Source of the DNA: JAXLWB01 sp046328715
GTDB lineage: Bacteria > Chloroflexota > Anaerolineae > Caldilineales > Caldilineaceae
Reading direction: 5' to 3'
Length of the DNA stretch: 64,000 bases
Assembly: GCA_046328715.1 (NCBI GenBank)
Contig: JAXLWB010000016.1
Span: 1 to 64,000, forward strand
Position numbers and translations under genes: made by a program. This document shows positions 1 to 8,282 of the stretch, one piece after another. Each line of letters opens with the position of its first letter. Position 1 is the stretch's first letter. The notes beneath the pieces are model-generated. The model was not told the origin of the DNA, did not search any database, and saw only the letters and a program-made list of their open reading frames with translations.

Positions 1-1323
1 GGTGATCTGCTCAGTGCACTGCGTTCCTATGCAGATCAACTCCCCTATGATCATGACGAAGCGGCCCTGATTCGTGTAACTCAACGTGAGTACGATCGGG
101 CGGTGAAGGTACCTGTGAAGTACGCAGCCGAGATGGCCAGCCTGAATGCCAGAAGTTACAATGCATGGACAAAGGCTCGCGCATCCGATAATTTTGCCGC
201 TGTCCAACCGTTGCTCGAAAAGAAGTTGGAGATGTGCCAACAACTCTCGCAATTTCTGACCGGCTATGAGCATCCAGCCGATCCCTGGATCGCCGAGTTT
301 GATTACGGCATGACAGTTGCAACGATTCGCCCGCTCTTTTTCGAACTGCGCCAATGGCTCACGCCTTTGGTGCGCGCCATTACGAGCAAGCCCGAAGTGG
401 AAAACGGCTTTCTGCGCCGCTACTACTCACCTGAGAAACAATTAGCCTTTTCCGAAAACGCCGTGCGCGCCTATGGCTATGACTTCGGGCGCGGTCGCCA
501 GGATCTGACCCATCATCCGTTCATGACCAAATTTTCACTGAATGACGTGCGTATCACCACCCGTGTCTTTGAGCATGATGGTGTCAGCGCGCTATTCAGT
601 TCGCTACACGAAGCCGGCCACGCCCTCTATGAACAGGGGATCAACCTCGCATACGAAGGCACCCCATTGGCAATCGGTACCTCGGCTGGTGTCCATGAAA
701 GTCAATCTCGCCTCTGGGAAAACCTGATTGGGCGCAGCCATGCTTTTTGGCAACACTTCTATCCTCAATTCCAAAACACCTTCCCTGAACAGACACAAAA
801 CGTCTCACTCGATGAGTTCTATCGTGGCGTCAACAAAGTCGATCGCTCGCTAATTCGGGTGGAGGCCGACGAAGTGACCTACAACCTGCACGTGATCATC
901 CGTTTCGAATTGGAGCTAGAGATGCTCGAAGGCAAACTAGCCATCGCCGATCTACCGCAGGCCTGGCGGCAGCGCTATGGCGAGTATCTGGGCATTATTC
1001 CCGAGGATGACAAGGATGGCTGTCTCCAGGATGTTCATTGGTTTAGCGGCTCGATTGGCGGCTCGTTCCAGGGCTACACTTTGGGCAATATCATGGCCGC
1101 CCAATTCTACGAGGCAGCACTAAAGGCCCATCCCGAAATTCCAAGCCAAATCGCCCAAGGTAAATTTGATACCTTGCTGCACTGGCTACAACAGAACATT
1201 TATCAGCACGGTTCAAAATTTACAACCGCCGAACTGCTCGAACGGGTCACTGGCGGACCGCTATCACTAGAGCCCTACAAACGCTACATCGAAAACAAAT
1301 ACAGCGCGCTCTATGGATTGTGA
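1..1323 (+). CDS. Carboxypeptidase M32 (Taq-type metallocarboxypeptidase), N-terminus cut by window edge
   Basis: The frame is open from the first base, so the gene begins before the window; 440 codons are visible against about 500 in the family, so roughly 60 residues are missing. The zinc site HEAGH is present in SSLHEAGHALYEQG. The family-specific HESQSRLWEN motif follows about 35 residues later and provides the third ligand. Members are cytoplasmic zinc carboxypeptidases that remove C-terminal residues with broad specificity. The C-terminal half keeps the M32 helical pattern through to the stop. The gene is followed after 41 bp by aroC on the same strand. I see no defect. The family call is secure; the physiological substrate cannot be read from sequence. 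Confidence 0.93.
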   Translation, partial: GDLLSALRSYADQLPYDHDEAALIRVTQREYDRAVKVPVKYAAEMASLNARSYNAWTKARASDNFAAVQPLLEKKLEMCQQLSQFLTGYEHPADPWIAEFDYGMTVATIRPLFFELRQWLTPLVRAITSKPEVENGFLRRYYSPEKQLAFSENAVRAYGYDFGRGRQDLTHHPFMTKFSLNDVRITTRVFEHDGVSALFSSLHEAGHALYEQGINLAYEGTPLAIGTSAGVHESQSRLWENLIGRSHAFWQHFYPQFQNTFPEQTQNVSLDEFYRGVNKVDRSLIRVEADEVTYNLHVIIRFELELEMLEGKLAIADLPQAWRQRYGEYLGIIPEDDKDGCLQDVHWFSGSIGGSFQGYTLGNIMAAQFYEAALKAHPEIPSQIAQGKFDTLLHWLQQNIYQHGSKFTTAELLERVTGGPLSLEPYKRYIENKYSALYGL

Positions 1324-1364
1324 AAAAGCTAGGGTGATGCGGAGATGAGGGAATATATTAAACA

Positions 1365-2618
1365 ATGGAAATTCTAGGTGGACCTCTCTTCGCCGTGGCT
1401 GGCGCAGGCGAATCACACGGGCCGGCTGTCACGACGATTATCTACGGTTGCCCGCCCGGGTTGAAAATTGCACGTAGCCAGATTCAACACTACTTGGACC
1501 GTCGCCGCCCAGGCAGCAATCGACACGGCACCCCACGGCGCGAAGACGATAAGGTATTGCTGCTCTCCGGGCTGTACAGCGATAATGTGGAGCGGTTGAC
1601 CGGTGGACCAGCCATTCGCATAACGGTAGACGGCGAAGAATCAAGCACTTCAGCTTATGAAGAGGGCTTTACCACCGGTGAACCCATTGCCGCGCTCGTA
1701 CTTTCTACCTCGCAAAAATCGCAAGACTACCTGCAATTTGCGGGCGACACTGGCGAAGTACGCCCCGGTCATACCGATCTGGTCAAACATCACAAGTCGG
1801 CTGGCTTTGTCGATGTACGCGGCGGCGGGCGCTCTAGCTACCGCTCGACCATCACAGATGTGATTGGCGGTTCCGTCGCTCGGCTCTTTCTGGCGGAAAA
1901 CTTCGGCACTGCTATTTTTACTTCGATCTGCCAGGTAGGGTCGCTCAAGGCCGAAAAGCGCCTGGCAACTCACATCAGCGAACTGCTGGGTGACAATCCA
2001 ACTCGCCAATTATCGCCAACCGAGATCGGTACCTTAGAAGAAGAATTGGACGCCGCCGAGATCCGCTCAATCGATTCCGCCTTTGCTGAAGAGGCAGGAG
2101 AGCTGATCAAAAAGACGCGCATCGACGGTGATTCGCTAGGGGCAATGGTCGAGGTTGTCGCAGTTAACGTGCCCGCCCTGGCTGGCGAGCCGCTCTACAA
2201 CAGCCTCAAACTACGCTTGATGGGTACACTCGGTGGCTTAAACGCAGTGCAATCGTGCGAGATCGGCGATGGCGCTGACGTGATTAACCGACTGGGTAGC
2301 GAGAACAACGACCCAATCCGCTCGACGGGCTATCAGCGCAATAGTCACGGTGGGCTGCTCGGTGGCATCACCACCGGCTTGCCGTTGGTAGCACGGGTCG
2401 GCTTTAAGCCTACCTCAACCATCGTCAAAACCCAGCAGTCCGTGCGCAAGAACCTCGAAGAGATCGACTTTCTGCTCAAAAAAGGGCGGCACGACCCCTG
2501 CGTCGGCGTACGTGCCGGTGTAACGTTAGAGAGCCGCTTGGCCATCGAATTGATGAATGCAGTGCTCTTACACCAAGCGGGACGTGTAGACGTAACAAAC
2601 TTTCGGTTGTTTGGGTAG
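1365..2618 (+). CDS. aroC: Chorismate synthase
   Basis: This enzyme makes chorismate from 5-enolpyruvylshikimate 3-phosphate using reduced FMN, the last step of the shikimate pathway. The N-terminal AGESHGPA signature is at residues 14-21. An RRRPGSNRHGTPRRE stretch matches the conserved basic FMN/substrate loop, and GHTDLVKHH, DVRGGGRSS and QRNSHGGLLGG are further family blocks. At 417 residues it is somewhat longer than the common 360-390, with extra sequence around residues 190-240. No other shikimate gene is adjacent. The upstream spacer has only a weak purine run (GAGGGA), far from the ATG. The stop codon lies directly against a word-repeat inverted repeat. Confidence 0.95.
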   Translation: MEILGGPLFAVAGAGESHGPAVTTIIYGCPPGLKIARSQIQHYLDRRRPGSNRHGTPRREDDKVLLLSGLYSDNVERLTGGPAIRITVDGEESSTSAYEEGFTTGEPIAALVLSTSQKSQDYLQFAGDTGEVRPGHTDLVKHHKSAGFVDVRGGGRSSYRSTITDVIGGSVARLFLAENFGTAIFTSICQVGSLKAEKRLATHISELLGDNPTRQLSPTEIGTLEEELDAAEIRSIDSAFAEEAGELIKKTRIDGDSLGAMVEVVAVNVPALAGEPLYNSLKLRLMGTLGGLNAVQSCEIGDGADVINRLGSENNDPIRSTGYQRNSHGGLLGGITTGLPLVARVGFKPTSTIVKTQQSVRKNLEEIDFLLKKGRHDPCVGVRAGVTLESRLAIELMNAVLLHQAGRVDVTNFRLFG

Positions 2619-2623
2619 AGTAG

Positions 2624-2703
2624 AAGAGTGGCAAAGTGGCAGAGTCGCAAAGTAACAGTTGCCTTTAGCTTGCCGCTTTGCAACTTTGCCGCTCTGCACT
2701 CTT
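2624..2703. repeat. Word-repeat inverted repeat (agtggcaaag/ctttgcc type)
   Basis: The left arm is made of GTGGCAAAG/GTGGCAGAG/GTCGCAAAG words and the right arm of their imperfect complements (CTTTGCAACTTTGCCGCTCTGC). It starts 5 bp after the aroC stop. The same agagtggcaaagtggcagagt word string recurs inside the coding sequence at about 62519. Confidence 0.85.
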
Positions 2704-2716
2704 GGAGATTGACGAT

Positions 2717-3313
2717 TTGACACAATCAAGCTTCAAAGGGCTGACAAGGCCATCGGCACGTGAAACGAATTTCCGACGTACTACCCCCGTCTTGCTCTGT
2801 CTCAAAGGCCATCCTGGTACAGGCAAGAGCACCCTGGCGCGAGCGCTTTGCCGGCGGTTGAGTTGGCCGCTCCTGGATAAGGATGACATTAAAGATCATA
2901 CCTGGCCGCTGGCGGATGGCAACGAACTTTCCTATGCCATCCTTTGGCAGATGGTGGAGACGCAATTGAGCAACGGCCTGAGTGTGATTGTCGATTCACC
3001 CTTGGCGCGGCCACAGCTCTATGAAACGGTCAAGTCACTCGCCAAACGCAACCAGGCGCGCCTGCTGATTGTGCAGAGTGAGATTGACGAAGCTACCTGG
3101 AAGCTGCGTCTGGAAAAACGCAGCGCCAATCCCTCACCACACAAACCCAGCAGTTGGCAGGATATGGAAAAACAGCTTGCTATTTACAATGGGGTTTACA
3201 ATTACCCCATTGCAGCCGACCATTTATTTGTTGCCAATACTGCACAACCCATGTCCATCCTGCTCGATAAAATTCTGCGCAGGATAGGCAAAGTGGAAAA
3301 GTGGAAGAGTTGA
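2717..3313 (+). CDS. P-loop kinase / zeta-toxin-like AAA_33 ATPase
   Basis: A Walker A motif, GHPGTGKST, is followed by a DKDDIKDH motif typical of small nucleoside or sugar kinases and zeta-toxin-like phosphotransferases. A later RLEKRSANPSPHKPSSW lid-like region matches the AAA_33 class. The protein is probably cytoplasmic and phosphorylates an unidentified small molecule. The frame is open further upstream, to a TTG at 2678, but that stretch lies within a repeat arm. I prefer TTG at 2717, which has GGAG 9 bp upstream. The last residues (GKVEKWKS) are encoded by the left arm of the next word-repeat element, so the natural C-terminus has been replaced or extended. No antitoxin partner is present, so a toxin role is unlikely. 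Confidence 0.6.
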   Translation: MTQSSFKGLTRPSARETNFRRTTPVLLCLKGHPGTGKSTLARALCRRLSWPLLDKDDIKDHTWPLADGNELSYAILWQMVETQLSNGLSVIVDSPLARPQLYETVKSLAKRNQARLLIVQSEIDEATWKLRLEKRSANPSPHKPSSWQDMEKQLAIYNGVYNYPIAADHLFVANTAQPMSILLDKILRRIGKVEKWKS

Positions 3314-3380
3314 AGAGTTGAAAGGTGGGAAAATTACTCTGCCACTTTTCAACTTTTCAACTCTTCCCCTCTTCCCCATT
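3291..3380. repeat. Word-repeat inverted repeat (gaaaagtgg/cacttttcaac type)
   Basis: The left arm holds AAGTGGAAAAGTGGAAGAG and GTTGAAGAGTTGAAAGG words; the right arm is CCACTTTTCAACTTTTCAACTC followed by TTCCCC runs. It overlaps the last codons and stop of the kinase gene. It also supplies the open upstream extension of the aminotransferase frame, so the true aminotransferase start is after it. Confidence 0.85.
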
Positions 3381-3396
3381 CCAAAGGAACTTATAT

Positions 3397-4739
3397 ATGC
3401 ACTATGATGTCAATCAACTCAAACAAATGGATCAGGAGGCGATGCTTCATCCACTCCACCATCCTGCCTTTCACGAAAACCCCTTGATCTTCGAACGAGG
3501 CGAGGGTGTTTGGCTAACCACCGTCGATGGGCGCAAATTTATGGACGGCTTTGCTGGTCTGTGGAATGTCAACATTGGCCATGGCAACAAGGCAATGGCC
3601 GAAACGGCGGCGCGCCAGATCGAGACATTGGCCTACTGCTCTAGTTATGTTGGCTCCTCCAACGTGCCCGCCATTGAACTGGCCGAAAAGCTCTCAGCCT
3701 ATGCCTATCCCGACCTCAAGATGACCTTTTTCACCTCGGGCGGTGCCGAATCCAATGAAAGTGCCTTCAAAACCGTGCGCCATTACCAGAAGCGCATGGG
3801 CAAACCCGACAAAGTAAAGATCATCGCCCGCACCCACGCTTACCACGGCATCACCCTCGCTGCCATGAGCGCCACCGGCATGAGCGCCTATTGGCCGATG
3901 TTTGAGCCGCGTGTGCCCGGCTTCTTGCATATCCCTGCCCCTTATCCCTACCGCTTCACCGGCACGATTCAAGAAGGGGAAACTCTGGGCCAGGCGGCGG
4001 CACGGGCGCTGGAAGAGGCAATTCTGCGCGAAGGGCCAGATACCGTGGGTGGTTTTATTGCCGAACCGGTGCAGGGCGCAGGCGGTGTGATCGTGCCACC
4101 GGATGATTACTTCCCCTGGTGCGCCAGATCTGCGACAAGTACGATGTGCTCTTTATTGCCGACGAGGTGATCACCGGCTTTGGGCGCACGGGTGACATGT
4201 TTGCCTTGCGGCGCTGGGGCGTACAACCCGACATCATGTCCTTTGCCAAAGGCATCACTAGCGGCTACTTGCCCCTCGGTGGCATCCAAATCTCGGACAA
4301 AATTCGCGATGTGATCATGTCGGCACCACCCAGCGAACGTTGGATGCATGCCTACACCTATTCGGGCCACCCGACCTGTTGCGCCGTCGCGCTGACTAAC
4401 ATCGGCATTATCGAATCACAAAACCTGCCGCAGAATGCCGCCGCCCGCGGCCAACAACTCCTGGACGGGTTGAAATCCTTGCAAGAGGAATTTGAGTGCA
4501 TCGGCAATGTGCGTGGCCTGGGCTTGATGGCTGCCATCGAACTTACTTCGGATCGAGCCACCAAGGCACCTGCCAACCTCGGTGCCAAGTTGCTCAAGGC
4601 ACTTACCCAACGCGGTCTTTACATCCGCGTGCTCGGTGATATCGTCATGATGTCACCGCCCTTGATCATCAGCGAAGAAGAGATCAACTGGATGCTCCAA
4701 GTGCTCGGCGAGTCGATCGCAGACGTGACAAAAGGATGA
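3397..4739 (+). pseudogene. Class III PLP aminotransferase, interrupted by a one-base frameshift
   Basis: The gene encodes an omega/pyruvate-type aminotransferase of about 446 residues that transfers an amino group to a keto acid via pyridoxal phosphate. Translation starts at 3397 behind AAAGGAAC; the frame opens earlier only inside a repeat. The first frame (to 4170) carries the fold up to FIAEPVQGAGG and PPDDYFP. It then runs out of phase at TTCCCCTGG (about 4113-4121). The second frame (from about 4119) resumes at RQICDKYDVLFIADEVITGFGR and carries the PLP lysine in SFAKGITSGYLPLGG. Adding one C to the C4 run restores PDDYFPLVRQICDKYD. This is either a genuine very recent inactivation or a homopolymer sequencing error, since no other damage is present. 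The next gene is a nucleoside phosphorylase. Confidence 0.85.
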
Positions 4740-4742
4740 AGT

Positions 4743-4820
4743 AAAGACAAGAAGACAGGAAGACAAGATGAACTTGTGACTAATCTTCTTGTCTTCCTGT
4801 CTTCTTGTCTTCTTGTCTCC
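4743..4820. repeat. Word-repeat inverted repeat (agaagacaag/cttgtcttc type)
   Basis: The left arm repeats AAGACAAGAAGACAGGAAGAC and the right arm repeats CTTCTTGTCTTCCTGTCTTC and continues CTTGTCTTCTTGTCTCC. It sits between two same-strand genes. The aminotransferase stop is 4 bp upstream and the phosphorylase start 24 bp downstream. The same words occur near 11970, 15665, 27915 and 28045. Confidence 0.88.
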
Positions 4821-4843
4821 CCGTATATACAACCGGAACCACT

Positions 4844-5608
4844 ATGCCATCCACCTACCCCATCCTCGAATATGACCCTGATCCCGTGGCGATGATCACG
4901 CCTGGTTCGAGTCGTTATCCACAAGCGCCAGAGCGAGTGGTGATCTGCTTTTTCAAGAATGTGATCGACCACTTTCTCGAACAGGGCATGATTCACAAGC
5001 ATATTCCACTCAGCAGCGAGATGGGCGAACATCCGCTCTATCTCTTCCCTTTTCAAGGAAAAGAGATTGGTCTGCTGCAACAAGGGGTAGGTGCGCCACT
5101 TGCCGTTGGCCTGCTCGAAGAAGCGATCGCCTGTGGTGGACGCAAGTTTGTTGCCTGCGGCGGCTGTGGCGTTCTCGATCGTTCGATTGCGATGGGCCAT
5201 CTCCTGCTGCCCACCAGCGCCGTTCGTGACGAGGGAACCTCCTACCACTACTTGCCACCCAGCCGTGAAGTCGAACCAGATGCAGCCGCAGTGAGCGCCA
5301 TCGAGCGTGTGCTACAACGCCATCATATCGAATATCTGCGCACCAAAACCTGGACTACCGACGCCTTCTATCGTGAGACGCGAGGCAAAATCGCGCAGCG
5401 TCGCCAAGAAGGTTGTTTGGCGGTGGAGATGGAAGCGTCAGCCATGTTTGCCGTGGCGCAGTTCCGTCAGGTGCAGATCGGCCAAATCCTCTACAGCGGC
5501 GACAACCTGGATGGGGACGAGTGGGATGATCGCAAGTGGAATCACAATTGGAGCGTACGTGAGAAATTGATCTTGCTAGCGGCAGAGGCGGTGTTGGAGA
5601 TGGAGTAG
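4844..5608 (+). CDS. Nucleoside phosphorylase (PNP/uridine phosphorylase family)
   Basis: The 254-residue protein has the PNP_UDP fold: a phosphate/base-binding glycine region (GVGAPLAVGLLEEAI), a FVACGGCGVLD block and the ribose-binding VEMEASAMFAVA motif with its conserved Met-Glu. It should split a purine or pyrimidine nucleoside to the free base and ribose 1-phosphate in the cytoplasm. The ATG at 4844 follows GGAACC and lies just outside the preceding repeat; upstream in-frame sequence is repeat-derived. Base preference is uncertain. Context (after an aminotransferase) does not settle it. Confidence 0.82.
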   Translation: MPSTYPILEYDPDPVAMITPGSSRYPQAPERVVICFFKNVIDHFLEQGMIHKHIPLSSEMGEHPLYLFPFQGKEIGLLQQGVGAPLAVGLLEEAIACGGRKFVACGGCGVLDRSIAMGHLLLPTSAVRDEGTSYHYLPPSREVEPDAAAVSAIERVLQRHHIEYLRTKTWTTDAFYRETRGKIAQRRQEGCLAVEMEASAMFAVAQFRQVQIGQILYSGDNLDGDEWDDRKWNHNWSVREKLILLAAEAVLEME

Positions 5609-5869
5609 ACACACTGCCTACCTTGTCCAGATCCATAACCTCCACCACTTGACCGAACTGGTCAACCAACTGCGGATCGCCCAACCTTGGCCACGTTTGA
5701 AGAGAAAATGCTTGCGTATCTGCCAATGGAGCAAGAGCAAAAGTAAATCAAAGAGCTTTCGAAAACAACGGATTGATCACGAGATTCATGATGTTGCCGT
5801 GAACCGTACATTTGCTGTTGATATATTTAAGGACCCGACACAGGTCTTTATTCTACACTCGAACTGAAA
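5609..5869. other. Non-coding stretch, possible gene remnant
   Basis: No convincing gene is present. One plus-strand frame (about 5690-5745) reads ATFEEKMLAYLPMEQEQK and then a stop, which looks like a coding relic, perhaps of a transposase/Rpn-like nuclease, but too little remains to identify it. The stretch marks the start of the accessory island. Confidence 0.3.
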
Positions 5870-6394
5870 TCATAGAGGCAAGTATTCGAACTTACCGGGC
5901 TGAGATGGCGTGTAATGGATGCAGTCAATCTTAGACCGGTTCTCAAAGCTAATCCAAATTCCTGTTGTTATTACTTCTATTACCAAACCTGCGTCCTCCT
6001 CCGGCAACGAAAAAACAACTTGCCTACAGCCTATATTGTTGAATTTCAGAAATTGTACGATTTCGTCAAAGTTCATCTTACTAACAGTACTGTACCATAG
6101 GATTCCTAAAGGTTTGGAGCTTTCTGTAGAAACATCTGTTTTCTCGATATTTTTGAAGTAGATTGCAAGCTGATAAAATGTCTCATTAATATATCGAACT
6201 TCAAAATTTTCGTAATAGAGTCTGATAAAATTGCTTTCAGGGACTACATTTACATCTCGATCTTCCGCTGTTGCTTGACCCATATATTGATAGAGTTCCT
6301 CAAGGCTGGGTCTATTACTTAAGTTTCCAAGTTGTCCACTTTCCAAAAAGGCTTTAAGTTCACCCATTCCAGAAGTTTGCGGGTACTGCGTCAT
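5870..6394 (-). CDS. Hypothetical protein, possible orphan immunity-type protein
   Basis: A 174-residue acidic soluble protein of unknown family. The ATG at 6394 is chosen because GGAGG lies 4 bases upstream; a TTG 21 bp further upstream is possible. No signal peptide or membrane segment is seen. The C-terminal part alternates beta-like hydrophobic strands (VVFSLPEEDAGLVIEVITTGIWISFEN), as in many small SUKH/Imm-type proteins. It lies on the same strand as, and downstream of, a broken RHS toxin and its small immunity-like gene. An immunity role is inferred from that position only. Base composition is lower in GC than the flanking housekeeping genes, suggesting acquisition. Confidence 0.55.
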   Translation of the reverse strand: MTQYPQTSGMGELKAFLESGQLGNLSNRPSLEELYQYMGQATAEDRDVNVVPESNFIRLYYENFEVRYINETFYQLAIYFKNIEKTDVSTESSKPLGILWYSTVSKMNFDEIVQFLKFNNIGCRQVVFSLPEEDAGLVIEVITTGIWISFENRSKIDCIHYTPSQPGKFEYLPL

Positions 6395-6620
6395 TAATCC
6401 TCCAAGCCTTGACAAATTTTTCAGTAGAGGGTATTCAGTGATTCCGTCGCCTGACTAACAACCCTCCACTGATTGTGACAAATTTCATTTTGTTATAGTG
6501 TAATCCTCGGAAGTCAAAGCTTCAATCATGAGTCGAGCTTGAGCAACTCGGCTAGATTGCTAGTGGCGCCATCTACTTGGGTGAAGAAGATGTAACAACA
6601 ATCAATCGCAGATATCAAGC

Positions 6621-6659
6621 AAGCGACCTGAGATAGCTCTCTACTATCTCAGGTCGCTT
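6621..6659. terminator. Perfect 16-bp stem hairpin, likely terminator of the immunity-like gene
   Basis: AAGCGACCTGAGATAG pairs exactly with CTATCTCAGGTCGCTT around a 7-base loop. It lies 53 bp after the stop of the minus-strand gene at 6712. No long U-tract follows, so it may be a factor-assisted terminator or an RNA-stabilising hairpin. Confidence 0.55.
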
Positions 6660-6711
6660 CCACATGATGAAATTTCAGCTTCACCATACCCAGTTTTAGG
6701 GGTCAATGATA

Positions 6712-6954
6712 TTACAACAAATCGTGATCTGGAGAAACATCATTAATACCTAGATCTGTCAGGCTGATATTAAAGGCACCAGCTTGAGATTGAAGTAACG
6801 TTACAACCTCATAAAATGCCATAAGATAGCCAAGAGAGTAAGTATAATTATCTGTACCAATTGCAAGATCTTTTTGTATCCTTGCATCTCTTGCCATTTG
6901 CATTAAGAGTTGCAATGTGTCTTGAAGGTATTGTGCTTGTACAATTTGGTTCAT
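6712..6954 (-). CDS. Small immunity-like protein next to RHS/Hint toxin tip
   Basis: An 80-residue, mostly helical, acidic-tailed protein (starting MNQIVQAQYLQDTLQ). Its ATG lies 1 base after the TGA of the toxin C-terminal frame, the usual arrangement of an RHS toxin tip and its immunity gene. A longer in-frame reading upstream exists but overlaps the toxin reading frame. I do not recognise the family by name. The inferred role is neutralising the adjacent toxin domain in the cytoplasm. The gene is intact although the toxin gene upstream is broken, which fits retention of immunity after toxin loss. Confidence 0.55.
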   Translation of the reverse strand: MNQIVQAQYLQDTLQLLMQMARDARIQKDLAIGTDNYTYSLGYLMAFYEVVTLLQSQAGAFNISLTDLGINDVSPDHDLL

Positions 6955-6955
6955 G

Positions 6956-7915
6956 TCACTTGCCTCGCCCCTCCATAATCCCCAGCAAAATTTGCAGTTG
7001 TTCTTGTTGTCGCTGGATATCGTTAGGCCAAATTTTTTCAAGTAATGCTTGTTGTTGGCGAGGGTCTAAATTGTTCCAGTTTTTAACGTATTTGCTTGGG
7101 TTTGCGATCTTCTCTTCGTGTTCAGCAATTAAGACCTCAACCGATTTAATTCCACTCAAAATCTGATTACTAGCCTTATTAAGATAGGTTTGATAAAACC
7201 CCGAATGTTTACCACCAGATTTTGCAATATCGAGCGCATTTCCACAATCTACATTATGTACCAACCACAGTCCATAACCCACAAAGAACGTATGTGCCTG
7301 GGCAACAGTCAAATTGTACATCACCTGCGCACGGTACGCTACAGAGACGATTTCAATATCACCAATCGTACCATCTTCCTTGCGAACCGCATCACCCACA
7401 TGCAATTTGCCCGCATCTATCCAATGATTGTTGGCGTAGAAGCCATGCGCGGGTGTGGTATGGATCGTTTCTCCGTCGATCACCAACGTGACGATCACCG
7501 GATCGGGATGTGCCCTTGTGACAGTGACGGTGTAGAGTCCGGTTTGCCCCGTTGCTTCGTTGTAGGGGTAGAGTTGATCGCCAATGGTCAGAGTGATAAT
7601 GGGTTCGAGCCCGTCCGATGTCGGTACAACCGTGTCTGAGCTAAAGCTGTTACATTGCCGCGCACATACATGTACCGATTAAAATCGAAGACCGTCTTTT
7701 GGTACGGCACCATTGTATCTGGACTCACGAACATGCCTGTTTGTGGGTCGTGGAAGCGGGCGACATAATACATCAACCCACTGCCATCCTCCTTCTACCC
7801 CGTGAAGCGGTGGCCGGTCGTCATGGCACCGAGGTTGTTGGTCTCCATGACAGTGGAACCGAGCGGGTGACCTTAGGGCGCGCCATCTCCCCTCTAAAAT
7901 TGCATGGGGCAAACT
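6956..7915 (-). pseudogene. 3' remnant of an RHS-repeat polymorphic toxin with Hint domain and C-terminal toxin tip
   Basis: The upstream part shows the RHS core end: LGSTVMETNNLGAMTTGHRFTG, then KEDGSGLMYYVARFHDPQTG, MFVSPDTMVP and FNRYMYVRGN. An in-frame amber codon at 7795-7797 replaces the usual Gln after RFTG. At about 7654 the frame changes. The other phase continues with CNSFSSDTVVPTSDGLEPI, the start of a Hint autoprotease with its catalytic Cys codon at 7652-7654. It proceeds through TTPAHGFYANNHWIDAGKL to HTFFVGYGLWLVHN, the Hint end. The remaining ~95 residues (GNALDIAKSGGKHSGFYQTY..., DPRQQQALLEKIWPNDI...) form the toxin tip, of a type I cannot name. The 5' end fades out near 7870-7915. 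The Hint-toxin frame itself is open from about 7670 to 6956. Confidence 0.82.
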
Positions 7916-8097
7916 TCCCATAGCACCCCACCAGAACAGTAGCTTCTAGAAAATTTCCCCACATACCCAACCCATATTTACCCCATCCTCAAATACACCC
8001 CAGAATGGGTTGCCGTACCGATGTGCGCGGGATTGAGGACATGGTAGACTGAGACATCGATTAGAAGGATTGTATGTCACCTAAAAAGGAGTCTACG
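7916..8097. other. Spacer upstream of redox operon
   Basis: No gene. The sequence is C-rich on the plus strand between 7920 and 8010 (CCCCAC, CCCAACCC, CCCCATCC words). No clear sigma70 promoter could be placed for the operon that starts at 8098. Confidence 0.4.
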
Positions 8098-8229
8098 ATG
8101 AATACTTCCGACTTTCTCATCATCAGCTCTTTCTTTATCGCACTTTTGACGCTCCGCTTTGGCGTGCCGCTCCTACTGATGTGGCTTATGCGTGTGTTTT
8201 GCACGCGTGTCTACCATGAACCGCTCTAG
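8098..8229 (+). CDS. Small single-span membrane protein ahead of cytochrome operon
   Basis: A 43-residue protein with one hydrophobic segment (FLIISSFFIALLTL, then FGVPLLLMWLMRVF) and a basic cytoplasmic-type end. AAAAGGAG lies 6 bases before the ATG. The pattern L-x-R-x-G-x-P followed by a short hydrophobic stretch resembles residues 15-40 of the 127-residue membrane protein at the end of the same operon, so it may be a truncated paralogue. It ends 53 bp before the multiheme cytochrome gene. Function unknown; an accessory role in the redox complex is inferred from position. Confidence 0.6.
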   Translation: MNTSDFLIISSFFIALLTLRFGVPLLLMWLMRVFCTRVYHEPL

Positions 8230-8282
8230 CACTTATGGATAGACGATCTGGTCTACCCCCAATTCAAATTAGGAGATGAACG

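Noticed and set aside
2717..3313. Zeta-type toxin of a toxin-antitoxin pair
   Set aside because: P-loop kinase motifs fit, but no antitoxin gene is next to it and the protein is flanked by housekeeping genes.
4743..4820. CRISPR-like short repeats
   Set aside because: Words of 8-10 bp are tandem without unique spacers of constant length, and no cas gene is present.
7600..7625. GGTTCGAGCCC resembling a tRNA T-arm
   Set aside because: No acceptor or anticodon stems around it; it is coding sequence of the Hint domain.
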